From assembly GCF_031085175.1 (NCBI RefSeq), contig NZ_JAVHUY010000021.1, positions 1 to 64,000 on the forward strand: DNA of 64,000 bases, given 5' to 3'. The notes under the pieces are model-generated. The model did no database searches, was not told the DNA's origin, and saw nothing but the letters and a program-made list of their open reading frames with translations. This DNA comes from Phytohabitans maris. Lineage in GTDB: Bacteria > Actinomycetota > Actinomycetes > Mycobacteriales > Micromonosporaceae. A program made the position numbers and the translations under genes. Below, in pieces: positions 19,065 to 27,940 of this stretch (its first letter is position 1; every line of letters begins with the position of its first letter).

Positions 19065-19162
19065 GCGAGGTGGCTTCGGTCGTTGGCGGTTTGGGCGGAT
19101 CCGAACCCCGAAGAAGAGCATTTGGGCTGCGGCAGCTCGGATCTGTCTTGTGATGGAGCGGT

Positions 19163-19330
19163 CTAGGGCCTGTATCAAGTTCCTTGCCGGGCTGCGCCGG
19201 GCCCAGGCGCCGCCATGCGGCGTCGGGCGTAAGGCCGCATACAACACCGGTATGCGACCTTGCGCCCGCCACCACCTGACGCCGCCTGGACTCCGGCTCG
19301 CACCGACAAACTCTTTGATACAGGCCCTAG
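19163..19330. repeat. 168-bp fold-back (MITE-like) element
   Basis: The ends are a perfect 16-bp inverted repeat, CTAGGGCCTGTATCAA at 19163-19178 and its complement at 19315-19330. The arms remain largely complementary all the way to a 7-nt centre near 19243-19249. The innermost 12-bp arms, AAGGCCGCATAC and GTATGCGACCTT, have one mismatch. It has no coding capacity. CTAG at each edge could be target duplication or part of the repeat. The right edge supplies the TAG stop codon of the DUF2631 gene. Naming it a mobile element is inference. Confidence 0.7.
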
Positions 19331-19548
19331 GAGCGCAGGCCGTTGCGGCGGAGGACGACGTCGCCGACGAGGATCAGGGCCAGCGCGGCGGCGATGACGA
19401 TGAGGAAGATGTCCTCGATGCGGCCGGTGTGGTTGCCGATCAGCATGGACAACAGCACCAGGATCGTGAACACCGCGCCGATGCGGGAAGCCTTGCGGCT
19501 GCCCGGCTTGCGCTGGTCCGGTGAGGTCACCGGCTCGCTACCCGCCAC
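19327..19548 (-). CDS. DUF2631 domain small membrane protein
   Basis: A 73-residue protein with a hydrophilic N-terminus (AGSEPVTSPDQRKPGSRKASR) and two membrane segments, GAVFTILVLLSMLIG and IFLIVIAAALALILVGDVVL. This pattern matches the DUF2631 family of actinobacteria, whose function is unknown and whose members commonly lie near rlmN or dxr. The frame extends upstream to 19680, but the GTG at 19548 is preceded by GGGGAAGGA at ideal spacing and gives the family-typical N-terminus. Its stop codon lies inside the CTAG edge of the fold-back element. Confidence 0.75.
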   Translation of the reverse strand: MAGSEPVTSPDQRKPGSRKASRIGAVFTILVLLSMLIGNHTGRIEDIFLIVIAAALALILVGDVVLRRNGLRS

Positions 19549-19700
19549 CTTCGGGTCCTTCCCCTCGATCCGATCTGCGGTAAGTCTGGCATGCGCGAGA
19601 ATGGCGCCCCGCGCCGGGATGTGGCGGTGGGCCCGGTAGCGTCGGTACGTAACCTCGGCTGCGAGCGTCAGACGCGTCAAGACCTAGTGGAGGCAGTGCG

Positions 19701-21263
19701 GTGCGAGTGACGGGTACGGGGCACGCGAGCATGCGGATCGACACGGCCGCGGGCAGCATCCTGTGCGACCCGTGGGTCAGTCCGGCGTACTTCGCCTCCT
19801 GGTTTCCCTTCCCGGACAACTCCCAGCTCGACTGGGAGAGCCTGGGGCAGACCGACTACCTGTACGTCTCGCACCTGCACCGGGACCACTTCGACGCCGA
19901 GCACCTCAAGCGTTTCGTGTCGAAGAAGGCGACCGTGCTGCTGCCGGCGTACCCGACGAGCGAGCTCGAAGACGAGCTGCGTGAGCTGGGCTTCACCAGC
20001 TTCGTCGAGACCACGACCAACGAGGTGGTGGAGCTCGACGGCGGGCTCAGGGTGATGATCCAGGCGCTGACCTCGCCCACGGACGGGCCGATCGGTGACT
20101 CCTCACTCTGGGTGGAGTACGACGGGGTGCGGCTGCTCAACCAGAACGACGCGCGCCCCACCGACCTGTCCGTGTTTACCGAGCTGGGGCACGTGCACGC
20201 GCACATGCTGCAGTTTTCCGGTGCGATCTGGTACCCGATGGTGTACGAGCTGCCGCAGACGGCGAAGACCGCGTTCGGCAAGCAGAAGCGGGAGCGGCAG
20301 TTCGACCGCACGTGGCGTTACATCGACGACCTCAAGGCGTCGTACGTCTTCCCGATCGCCGGGCCGCCCTGCTTCCTGGACGACGAGCTGTGGCAGTTCA
20401 ACGACATCTTCGGCGACGAGGGCAACATCTTCCCGGACCAGTCGGTCTTCATCCGGGAGTACGCCAAGGTCGGCGGTGACAACGGCGTGGTGCTGCTGCC
20501 CGGCTCGGTGGCCGAGCTCACCACGGAGTCGTGCACGACCACCCACCCGACCGACGTCGACCAGTTCTTCGCCAACAAGAAGGCCCACCTGGTAGAGATG
20601 CGGGAGCGCAAGCGCCCGGTCATCGAGGCGGCGAAGGCGTCCTGGCGGCACCCCGAGATCGACGTGCTCAAGGAGATGAAGCGGGTCATCGAGCCGCTGC
20701 TGGACGAGTCGATCTACCTGGCCAAGGGGGTGGGCGGCCCGGTCCGCTTCGACCTGGTCGGCTACGACGGCGAGTCGGTCGAGTCGATCGTGGTGGACTT
20801 CCCCGGCAAGCAGGTGCGCCCCTACGGCGACGAGAAGGTCCGCTACCGCTTCCGCACCGACCGGGCGCTGGTGGAGCACCTGCTGCACACCGGCGAGGTC
20901 GACTGGGTCAACTCGCTCTTCCTCTCCTGCCGGTTCTCCGCCGCCCGGATCGGCCAGTACAACGAGTTCGTCTACGCCTTCTTCAAGTGCCTGTCCGAGG
21001 AGCGCCTGCAGTACGCCGAGGGCTGGTACGACGAGCACTTCCAAAACGCCGACGCCGAAGACGTCCGCATCGGCGACTGGGTGGTCCAGCGGCGCTGCCC
21101 GCACCTCAAGGCCGACCTGACCCGCTTCGGGATCATCGAGGGCAACCAGCTCACCTGCCAGCTGCACGGGTGGCGGTTCGACCTGGCCAGCGGCCGGTGC
21201 CTGACCAGCGTGGGCCACCAGATCCGCGCCAGCAAAGCGCCCGAGCAGGCGAATCGGGAGTAA
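19701..21263 (+). CDS. MBL-fold metallohydrolase fused to a C-terminal Rieske domain
   Basis: A 520-residue protein. Residues 1-250 form a UlaG-like metallo-beta-lactamase fold with a complete HxHxDH motif (H58, H60, D62, H63 in SHLHRDHFD). The middle part has no motif I recognise. Residues about 455-510 form a Rieske-type [2Fe-2S] domain with ligands C466, H468, C486 and H489 (CPH and CQLH). The MBL/Rieske pairing recalls CMP-N-acetylneuraminate hydroxylase, where the Rieske part is at the other end; that comparison is from knowledge of the family, and the substrate here is unknown. The GTG at 19701 follows GGAGG at 19689-19693. It is convergent with the next gene. Confidence 0.8.
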   Translation: MRVTGTGHASMRIDTAAGSILCDPWVSPAYFASWFPFPDNSQLDWESLGQTDYLYVSHLHRDHFDAEHLKRFVSKKATVLLPAYPTSELEDELRELGFTSFVETTTNEVVELDGGLRVMIQALTSPTDGPIGDSSLWVEYDGVRLLNQNDARPTDLSVFTELGHVHAHMLQFSGAIWYPMVYELPQTAKTAFGKQKRERQFDRTWRYIDDLKASYVFPIAGPPCFLDDELWQFNDIFGDEGNIFPDQSVFIREYAKVGGDNGVVLLPGSVAELTTESCTTTHPTDVDQFFANKKAHLVEMRERKRPVIEAAKASWRHPEIDVLKEMKRVIEPLLDESIYLAKGVGGPVRFDLVGYDGESVESIVVDFPGKQVRPYGDEKVRYRFRTDRALVEHLLHTGEVDWVNSLFLSCRFSAARIGQYNEFVYAFFKCLSEERLQYAEGWYDEHFQNADAEDVRIGDWVVQRRCPHLKADLTRFGIIEGNQLTCQLHGWRFDLASGRCLTSVGHQIRASKAPEQANRE

Positions 21264-21332
21264 CGCCCTCGACCGACTGCTGTTGATCAGGGACTTTGTG
21301 GAGCGGCGCGCCGACCACCGGGGGCCGGGGGG

Positions 21333-22871
21333 TTAGCTGAGGTCGCGGAGGATGCGCTGGGCGGCGTTGTGGCCAGCGGCCCCGATCACGCTGCCGGCGG
21401 GGAAGCAGCCCGCGCTGCCGGCGTACACGCCGGGCACGCCCGTGGCGTAGGGCATGCGGTCGGTGAAGGAGACCGTGTTGTCGACGTGGTGGATGTGGCC
21501 GCCGGTGATGCCGAAGTGCCGCTCGATCCCGGCCGGCGTCAGCGGAAACGTGTCCGCCACGAGCGCTGACGTACCCGGGGCGTACGAGTCGCAGATGGAG
21601 AGCAGACGCTCCACATAGGAGGGTAACTGGTCGTCGCTGATCGTGGCCGGCACCGACTGCACGAACAGCGCCGACGAATGGTGCCCGCCCTCGTCCCGCA
21701 GCGATGGGTCCACTGTGGTGTGCAGGTACCACTCGATGGTCGGCTCGGCCGGCAGCCGCCCCGCCGCCACGTCCGTCCACATCGCACGGAGCGAGGCCAT
21801 CGGCGAATCCTGGTACGGCAGCAGGTGGATCGTCGCGCCGAACGGGCTGGGCGCGTCCGCCGGCAGGCACGAGAAGCGGGGCAGGTCGGAGAGCGCCATG
21901 TTGACCTTGAGGGTGGTGCCGGGGCGGCGGACCTCCGCCATCCGCGCGGTGAGCTCCGCCGGCAGCGCGCCGTCGGGGATCAGCTCGATCAGCCGGTACG
22001 GGTCACACGCACCCAGCACCACCTTGGCGCGCACCGCCCGCCCGTCGTCCAGGACCACGCCCGCCGCCGCGCCGCCGTCGAGGGTGATCTCCCGCACCGT
22101 CGTACCCGTGAAAAGCTGGGCCCCGGCGGCGCGTGCCGCGTCGGCGAAGGTCCGGGAGACGGTGCCCATGCCGCCCTTGGCGATCATCCAGGTGCCGTCG
22201 GCGCCGGGGAGCCGGCACATGTTGTGCACCAGGAAGTTGTGGCCGGTGCCGGGGTCGTCCGGGCCGGCGTTGAGGCCGGAGAGCCCGTCGGTGACCGCGT
22301 ACATGGAGACGAGCAGCTCCGACCGGAAGCCGAACCGGGCCAGGTAGTCGGCGACCGACCCGCGTACCAGGTCGACGAAGGTCTGCTGGAGCGCGGGCCG
22401 GATGTAGCGGTCGGCGGTCTCCTCGACGGGCAGCGGCTCGGCCAGCCAGGCCGGACCGAGGTCGTCGCGGAGCGCGCCGATCTCGGCCTGCATCGCGTCG
22501 TCGGCCGCCACGTCCTCGGGCGAGAAGAAGCGTGCCATCTGCGCGCGGGTGGCCTCCCGGTCGGCGCCGAAGAGCAGGTACGCGTCACCCCGCGTGGGCA
22601 GGAAGTAGTGCGGGTCGCGGCGCAGCACCGGGATCTCCACGTCGAGCGTCTTGAGCAGCTCGGGCGGCATGAGACCGAGCAGGTACGACCCGGTGGAGTG
22701 CCCCAGCCCCGGCACCCGCGGAAACGGGTGCTCGGTGCGGGCCGCGCCGCCGAGCACGCCGGCCGCCTCCAGCACCACCACGTCGAGGCCGGCCCGGGCC
22801 AGCAGCACCGCCGAGACGAGCCCGTTGTGTCCGGCTCCGACAATCACCACGTCCGCGCGTTCAGGCACCAT
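21333..22871 (-). CDS. FAD-dependent oxidoreductase, phytoene desaturase/CrtI-like
   Basis: A 512-residue flavoprotein. The N-terminal dinucleotide-binding motif is VVIVGAGHNGLVSAVLLARAG with the following acidic residue (VVVLEAAGVLGG). The C-terminal segment GVPGVYAGSAGCFPAGSVIGAAGHNAAQRIL resembles the CrtI-type family signature. The substrate cannot be told: no crt or squalene genes flank it. The start at ATG 22871 gives the canonical beginning of the Rossmann fold. A GTG three bases inside is preceded by GAGGG and is equally likely. A hairpin isolates it from the upstream TetR gene. Confidence 0.85.
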   Translation of the reverse strand: MVPERADVVIVGAGHNGLVSAVLLARAGLDVVVLEAAGVLGGAARTEHPFPRVPGLGHSTGSYLLGLMPPELLKTLDVEIPVLRRDPHYFLPTRGDAYLLFGADREATRAQMARFFSPEDVAADDAMQAEIGALRDDLGPAWLAEPLPVEETADRYIRPALQQTFVDLVRGSVADYLARFGFRSELLVSMYAVTDGLSGLNAGPDDPGTGHNFLVHNMCRLPGADGTWMIAKGGMGTVSRTFADAARAAGAQLFTGTTVREITLDGGAAAGVVLDDGRAVRAKVVLGACDPYRLIELIPDGALPAELTARMAEVRRPGTTLKVNMALSDLPRFSCLPADAPSPFGATIHLLPYQDSPMASLRAMWTDVAAGRLPAEPTIEWYLHTTVDPSLRDEGGHHSSALFVQSVPATISDDQLPSYVERLLSICDSYAPGTSALVADTFPLTPAGIERHFGITGGHIHHVDNTVSFTDRMPYATGVPGVYAGSAGCFPAGSVIGAAGHNAAQRILRDLS

Positions 22872-22915
22872 GCCCTCATTCTGGCCCGCGCCGCGCGGAG
22901 TCGGGGTGATGGGCA

Positions 22916-22969
22916 GTGATCGAAGCTCCATTCAAGTCGCTAGAACGGCTTGAGGGGAGCTTCGATCAC
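22916..22969 (-). terminator. Hairpin terminator overlapping the TetR gene stop
   Basis: GTGATCGAAGCTCC (22916-22929) pairs perfectly with 22956-22969. The inner part ATTCAAG/CTTGAG also pairs partly. The arm covers the stop codon of the minus-strand TetR gene, so the gene and its terminator overlap. Confidence 0.75.
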
Positions 22970-23682
22970 GGACGTGGGTCGGGCAGCGCGCCGACCTGGC
23001 TCAGGAATTGGACGATCTCCGCCTCGAAGAGCGCCTCCGGCCTGGTCAGCGCCCACCGCACCTGGTGGAAGACCTCCATCGCGACCATGCCGTAGAGCCG
23101 CGCCCAGCCGGACAGGAACGTGTACGCCACCTCGATCGGCAGGTCGCCGTGGGTCTCGCGGAGCGGTCCGAGGTAGGGGCCGAGGTGCTCCAGCATGTAG
23201 TCGCGGGGCGGCGTCGGCCACGGCTCGCGCTGCCACAGCCTCAGGAACGCGGCCAGGAACGGCCGGCCCAGGTCGGCCCCCGGGTCGTCCGGCAGGCACT
23301 CCAGGCCGAGGTCGCCCACGCCCGGGACCGGCGCGCCGAAGACCAGGCCGAACTCGACCGGGTTGGCGACCGCCCAGGCCCGGTACCCGCGGGCCATCGC
23401 GGCGAGCTGGCGGCCCGGGTCGTCGCCGGCCGCCTCGCCGGCCGCCGCAACCTCGCCGGCCACCTCGTCCATCAGGTCTTCGGCGAGCGCGACCACGAGC
23501 GCTTCCAGGCTGGGAAAGTAGCGGTAGATGGCCGGGGCGGTCATGCCCATGTCGCGGGCGATCTGGCGCAGCGAGATGGCCTGGGGGCCACCGGCCACGA
23601 GCAGCTTGCGCGCCCCCTCCTTGATCTCGGAAACGGTCGCGGACCGCAGGCGCTCCCGGCGCGTGGGTGACGAAGCCGTCAT
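22966..23682 (-). CDS. TetR/AcrR family transcriptional regulator
   Basis: A 238-residue repressor-type protein. The HTH lies at residues about 16-62 (IKEGARKLLVAGGPQAISLRQIARDMGMTAPAIYRYFPS), with the usual YRYF at its end. The C-terminal ligand domain is of the TetR_C_13-like type (WAVANPVEFGLVF, GWARLYGMVAMEVF). The ATG at 23682 follows AAGGGGG; the longer frame to 23739 would run through the operator and is rejected. It is divergent from an MMPL exporter, which it probably represses by way of the palindrome between them. Confidence 0.9.
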   Translation of the reverse strand: MTASSPTRRERLRSATVSEIKEGARKLLVAGGPQAISLRQIARDMGMTAPAIYRYFPSLEALVVALAEDLMDEVAGEVAAAGEAAGDDPGRQLAAMARGYRAWAVANPVEFGLVFGAPVPGVGDLGLECLPDDPGADLGRPFLAAFLRLWQREPWPTPPRDYMLEHLGPYLGPLRETHGDLPIEVAYTFLSGWARLYGMVAMEVFHQVRWALTRPEALFEAEIVQFLSQVGALPDPRP

Positions 23683-23724
23683 ACCCGCGAACCCCCTTGA
23701 CCCGTGAGAACGACGATTGCGATA

Positions 23725-23739
23725 GTAAACATCGTTCAC
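23725..23739. promoter_or_regulatory. Putative TetR operator GTAAAC-N3-GTTCAC
   Basis: A 15-bp imperfect palindrome, GTAAACATCGTTCAC, lies between the TetR and MMPL starts (23683-23790). The sequence resembles operators of TetR proteins next to MMPL genes. The site is seen in sequence; binding is inferred. Confidence 0.6.
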
Positions 23740-23790
23740 CTGACTGATCGGCTATTACAGCTTAGCGGCGGCGCGCTGTGGGGGTGGCGG

Positions 23791-25941
23791 ATGTTCGCAT
23801 GGTGGGGGAAGACCGTCGTCCGGCTGCGGTGGGTCGTACTCGCGGCGGCCGCGGTCCTGGTCGTGGTGGGCGCGACCTGGGGCGCCGGGGTCTTCGACAA
23901 GGTGACCGGCGGGGGCTTCGACGACCCGGCCAGCGAGTCGACCAGGGCCCGCGACCGGATCATCGCCGAGCTCGGCAACCAGGACGTCGACATCCTCGTC
24001 CTCTACTCCAGCGACACCGCCACCGTCGACCAGGCGGCCTTCCGCGACCCGGTCACCGCGACGCTCACCCGCCTGCGCGGGCTGCCCGAGGTGGCGAGCG
24101 TGACCAGCTGGTACGACACGCAGGCGGCCAACCTCGTCTCGACCGACCGCCACGCCACGTACGCGGCCGTGCAACTGCGGGCCGTCGAGCCGGACGACAA
24201 GACCAGCGCGTACGAGCGGGTGGAGCCGGCCCTCGCCGCGCCGGGGCTGACCACCGAGGCGGGCGGGACGGTGCCGTTCGCGTACGAGGCCAACCACCAG
24301 ACCGAGCGTGACCTGGTCCGCGCCGAGACGCTCTCGCTGCCGGTACTCCTCGTGCTGCTCGTGGTGATCTTCGGCGGGCTCGTGGCGGCCGGCATGCCGC
24401 TGCTGGTCGGCGGGCTGGCGATCCTCGGCGCCTTCGTGGCGGTCCGCCTGCTCACGCTCGCCACCGACATCTCGGTCTTCGCGATCAACGTGATCACCCT
24501 GATCGGCCTCGGCATGGCGATCGACTACGCGCTCTTCGTGGTCAACCGCTTCCGCGAGGAGCTGGCCGCCGGCCACGACACCCCGGCCGCCATCGCGCGG
24601 ACGATGAGCACCGCCGGCCGTACCGTCCTGGTCTCCGGCCTCACGATCGCGCTCGCGCTGGCCAGCCTCCTGATCTACCCGCAGGCCTTCCTCCGCTCGA
24701 TGGGGTACGGCGGGATGGCCGCGGTGCTGGTGGCGATGCTCGGCGCGCTGACCGTGCTCCCCGCGCTGCTCGCCGTCGTCGGCCGGCGGGTGAACGCGCT
24801 GCGCATCCCCACGCCGTGGCGCCGCCGCACCGCCGGCGAGGGCTGGGCGCGGGTCGCCCGCAGCGTGATGCGCCGCCCCTGGCTGTACGTGGTCGGCGTG
24901 GTCGCGATCCTCGCCGTCTTCGCCGCCCCGGCGGTACGGATGGAGTTCGGCGGCTTCGACGAGCGGGTGCTGCCGGCCGGCACCGAGCCGCGCGTGGTCG
25001 CCGACCGGCTGGCCGCCGAGTTCCCGGGCAGCACGGTGGGGCCGATCGAGGTGCTGGTCAGCGGCGTACCGGTGGCCGAGGCGCGGGCGTTCGCCGAGCG
25101 GGTCGGGCAGGTGCCGGGCGTGACCGGGGTACGGGTGACCGCCAACCGGGGCGAGGCGACCCTGCTCTCCGCGACGTACACCGGGGAGCCGACCGGCGAC
25201 GCGGCGCAGGACGCGGTGCGGGCGATCCGCGACCTGCCCGAGCCGGAGGGCGCCGACGTGCTCGTCACCGGCCGTACCGCCGCCGACCTCGACCTGATCT
25301 CCAGCCTCGCCTCGCGGCTGCCCTGGATGGCCCTGATCATGGCGGCGGCCACGCTGGTGCTGCTGTTCCTCGCGTTCGGCTCGGTGGTGCTGCCGGTCAA
25401 GGCGGTGCTGATGAACCTCGTCTCGATCGGCGCCTCGTTCGGCGTGGTGGTCTGGATCTTCCAGGACGGGCACCTCGCCGGCCTGCTGGGCTTCACGCCG
25501 ACCGGTTTCATCGAGCCGAGCAACCCGATCCTCATGCTGGCCGTCCTCTTCGGACTCGCCACGGACTACGAGGTCTTCCTGCTCTCCCGGGTGCGCGAGG
25601 AGTGGGACCGTACCGGCGACAACACCGCGTCGGTGGCGCACGGCCTGGCCGCGACCGGGCGCATCATCACGGCCGCCGCGCTGCTGCTCATCGTGGTGGT
25701 GGCCGGCTTCGCGACCGGCGGCATCATGTTCATCAAGCTGATCGGGATCGGCATGATCGTCGCCATCGTCGTCGACGCGACCCTCGTCCGCGCCCTCCTG
25801 GTGCCGGCGACGATGCGGCTGCTCGGCCGCTGGAACTGGTGGGCTCCGGGCCCGCTCGGCCGGGTCTACCGCCGCTACGGCCTCCGCGAGGCCCAAGCCC
25901 CCGGACAGATCCGCGAACCGGAACCCGCCGCTCAAACCTGA
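23791..25941 (+). CDS. MMPL family RND transporter
   Basis: An integral membrane exporter of the actinobacterial MMPL/RND superfamily, moving lipids or hydrophobic compounds using the proton gradient. It has 716 residues, with a TM segment near 15-35, an extracellular loop (about 40-180), a block of five TMs (about 185-360) including GLGMAIDYALFVVNRFREEL, a second loop, and another five TMs with GLATDYEVFLLSRVREEW. These two motifs hold the Asp-Tyr pair typical of proton relay. The ATG at 23791 is chosen because it begins the usual cytoplasmic MFAWWGKTVVRLRW. The longer frame to 23704 starts before the operator. Confidence 0.9.
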   Translation: MFAWWGKTVVRLRWVVLAAAAVLVVVGATWGAGVFDKVTGGGFDDPASESTRARDRIIAELGNQDVDILVLYSSDTATVDQAAFRDPVTATLTRLRGLPEVASVTSWYDTQAANLVSTDRHATYAAVQLRAVEPDDKTSAYERVEPALAAPGLTTEAGGTVPFAYEANHQTERDLVRAETLSLPVLLVLLVVIFGGLVAAGMPLLVGGLAILGAFVAVRLLTLATDISVFAINVITLIGLGMAIDYALFVVNRFREELAAGHDTPAAIARTMSTAGRTVLVSGLTIALALASLLIYPQAFLRSMGYGGMAAVLVAMLGALTVLPALLAVVGRRVNALRIPTPWRRRTAGEGWARVARSVMRRPWLYVVGVVAILAVFAAPAVRMEFGGFDERVLPAGTEPRVVADRLAAEFPGSTVGPIEVLVSGVPVAEARAFAERVGQVPGVTGVRVTANRGEATLLSATYTGEPTGDAAQDAVRAIRDLPEPEGADVLVTGRTAADLDLISSLASRLPWMALIMAAATLVLLFLAFGSVVLPVKAVLMNLVSIGASFGVVVWIFQDGHLAGLLGFTPTGFIEPSNPILMLAVLFGLATDYEVFLLSRVREEWDRTGDNTASVAHGLAATGRIITAAALLLIVVVAGFATGGIMFIKLIGIGMIVAIVVDATLVRALLVPATMRLLGRWNWWAPGPLGRVYRRYGLREAQAPGQIREPEPAAQT

Positions 25942-26003
25942 TTTGGGCGGCTAGCACCACTAGGCTTGAGGCCGCACGATACTCCGCGGAGGGGGTGAGC
26001 CCG

Positions 26004-26579
26004 ATGGCACAACCGGCGTCGTTCGACTGGCTTGCGAAGATCAACCGATCCTGGACCGCGCGGCTTGCCCTCGACCTGTTGCCCGAAAACAAAGGCCCAA
26101 AGGTCGAAGTGTTCCGCGGGAGCGTGATCGTGACACCGCACGCAGTATTCGATCATCAGGAGATCGAGCTGGAATTGGCCCACCGCATGAAGCGCGCCGC
26201 ACGTCAAACCGGCTTATGGCTCTACCACGAGGTCAATCTCGTCTCGGGTGACGATCTTTTCATTCCGGACATAGTCGTGCTGAGGTCGTCGGGCGCTGGC
26301 AAAGTCTCGGTGGATATTAGTGAGGCGGTCTTACTCGGCGAGATCGTCTCCAAGGGCAGCCGGCGCAAGGACGTGATCGACCGGCCGCGGGAGTACGCCG
26401 CCGCCGGCGTGCCGTGGTTCCTGCGGATCGACTTCCGCAACCGGGTGCCGGCGCTCGCCCTGTTCGCACTGGAGGACGGCGAGTACCGGCCGACCGTCGC
26501 GGCCGCGGCCGGCAGCGTCTTCGCGATGAAGGAGCCGTTCGAGTTCGAGATCGACCCGGCCGACCTGGTCGAGGACTAG
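26004..26579 (+). CDS. Uma2 family (DUF820) PD-(D/E)XK nuclease-like protein
   Basis: A 191-residue protein of the Uma2/DUF820 family, with a restriction-endonuclease-like fold and no well-defined role. Motif residues visible are EVFRGSVIVTP, HQEIELELAHRMKRAA, DDLFIPDIVVLR (catalytic Asp) and LLGEIVSKGSRRKDV, where E-I-V-S replaces the more usual E-V-x-S-x-S. DRPREYAAAGVPWFLRID is the most conserved stretch. The ATG at 26004 follows GGAGGGGG. It is a single gene after the MMPL exporter, with codon usage slightly less GC-biased in its first half than its neighbours. The 26580-26737 gap holds only short GC-rich inverted repeats. Confidence 0.85.
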   Translation: MAQPASFDWLAKINRSWTARLALDLLPENKGPKVEVFRGSVIVTPHAVFDHQEIELELAHRMKRAARQTGLWLYHEVNLVSGDDLFIPDIVVLRSSGAGKVSVDISEAVLLGEIVSKGSRRKDVIDRPREYAAAGVPWFLRIDFRNRVPALALFALEDGEYRPTVAAAAGSVFAMKEPFEFEIDPADLVED

Positions 26580-26737
26580 GCGGATCTCTGCGGCGGGCCC
26601 GGACGACGACCAGCGGCACCGGATCGCCGCCTCGACCTCGCCTCGCACCTACAAGATCCACCAGATAGGCCCTAGCTAGCTTCGATCACGGGCGCCACCG
26701 GGCGCCGGCTCCTGGCGGGCGCTGAGAGAATGGGCGG

Positions 26738-27940
26738 GTGAGTTCTCCCCGCGAGATCGTGCTCCTCGGCTCGACCGGGTCGATCGGCACGCAGGCGATC
26801 GACATCGTGCGGCGCAACCCCGACCGGTTTCGGGTGGTGGCCGTCGGCGCGGGCGGCGGCAACGTCGAGCAGCTCGCCACCCAGGCGCTGGAGCTGGGCG
26901 TCGAGGCGGTGGGCGTGGCCAAGGCGTCGGCCGCCCAGGACCTGCAGCTCGCGTTCTACGCCGAGGCGTCCCGCCGGGGGTACGCGACCGGCGACTTCAA
27001 GATCCCCAAGATCCTGGCCGGGCCGGATGCCATGACGGAGCTCGCCGAGTGGCCGGCGGACACCGTCCTCAACGGTGTGGTCGGCTCCCTCGGGCTCGCG
27101 CCGACGCTGGCCGCGCTGCACGCCGGGCGTACCCTCGCGCTGGCCAACAAGGAGTCGCTCGTGGCCGGCGGCCCCCTCGTCAAGGCCGCGGTGGCGCGGC
27201 CGGGGCAGATCGTGCCGGTCGACTCGGAGCATTCGGCGCTGGCCCAGTGCCTGCGCGGCGGGGCGGCGGGCGAGGTGCGGCGGCTGGTGCTGACCGCGAG
27301 CGGGGGAGCGTTCCGGGGGCGGCGGCGCGAGGAGCTGGTCGGCGTGACGCCGGAGCAGGCGCTCGCCCACCCGACCTGGCAGATGGGGCCGGTGGTGACC
27401 ATCAACACGGCCACCCTGGTCAACAAGGGCCTCGAGGTGATCGAGGCGCACGAGCTCTTCGGGATCGGGTACGAGGCGATCGAGGTCATGGTCCACCCGC
27501 AGTCCGTGATCCACTCGATGGTGGAGTTCCTGGACGGGTCGACGCTCGCCCAGGCCAGCCCGCCTGACATGCGGCTGCCGATCGCGCTCGCGCTCGGCTG
27601 GCCCGACCGGGTGCCCGACGCGGCGCCGGCGGTCGACTGGACGAAGGCGCACACCTGGGAGTTCACGCCGCTGGACGGCGCGGCCTTCCCGGCGGTGCGG
27701 CTGGCCAAGGAGGCGGGCGCGGCCGGACGCTGCCGCCCGGCCGTCTACAACGCGGCCAACGAGGAGTGCGTGGCCGCGTTCGTGGCCGGGCGCCTGCCGT
27801 TCCTGGGGATGGTGGAAACGCTCGAACGGGTACTGGACGAGGCTCCGGACTTCGGCGAACCAGGTACCGTCGAGGACGTGCTTGCGGCGGAGGCATGGGC
27901 GCGGTCACACGCCCAGCGGATCATCGGTGAAGGAGCTTGA
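26738..27940 (+). CDS. dxr: 1-deoxy-D-xylulose-5-phosphate reductoisomerase
   Basis: Second enzyme of the MEP isoprenoid pathway (DXP to MEP, NADPH and divalent metal). The N-terminal [14 protein letters not shown] is the NADPH site. [11 protein letters not shown] and [12 protein letters not shown] supply the metal and substrate residues. Also visible are [16 protein letters not shown] with the flexible-loop Trp, and [19 protein letters not shown]. It has 400 residues. The GTG start at 26738 lies in GGCGGGTGAGT. The stop overlaps the rseP start (TGATG), with ispG following: two MEP genes flank a site-2 protease, a conserved actinobacterial cluster. Confidence 0.96.
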   Translation: MSSPREIVLLGSTGSIGTQAIDIVRRNPDRFRVVAVGAGGGNVEQLATQALELGVEAVGVAKASAAQDLQLAFYAEASRRGYATGDFKIPKILAGPDAMTELAEWPADTVLNGVVGSLGLAPTLAALHAGRTLALANKESLVAGGPLVKAAVARPGQIVPVDSEHSALAQCLRGGAAGEVRRLVLTASGGAFRGRRREELVGVTPEQALAHPTWQMGPVVTINTATLVNKGLEVIEAHELFGIGYEAIEVMVHPQSVIHSMVEFLDGSTLAQASPPDMRLPIALALGWPDRVPDAAPAVDWTKAHTWEFTPLDGAAFPAVRLAKEAGAAGRCRPAVYNAANEECVAAFVAGRLPFLGMVETLERVLDEAPDFGEPGTVEDVLAAEAWARSHAQRIIGEGA

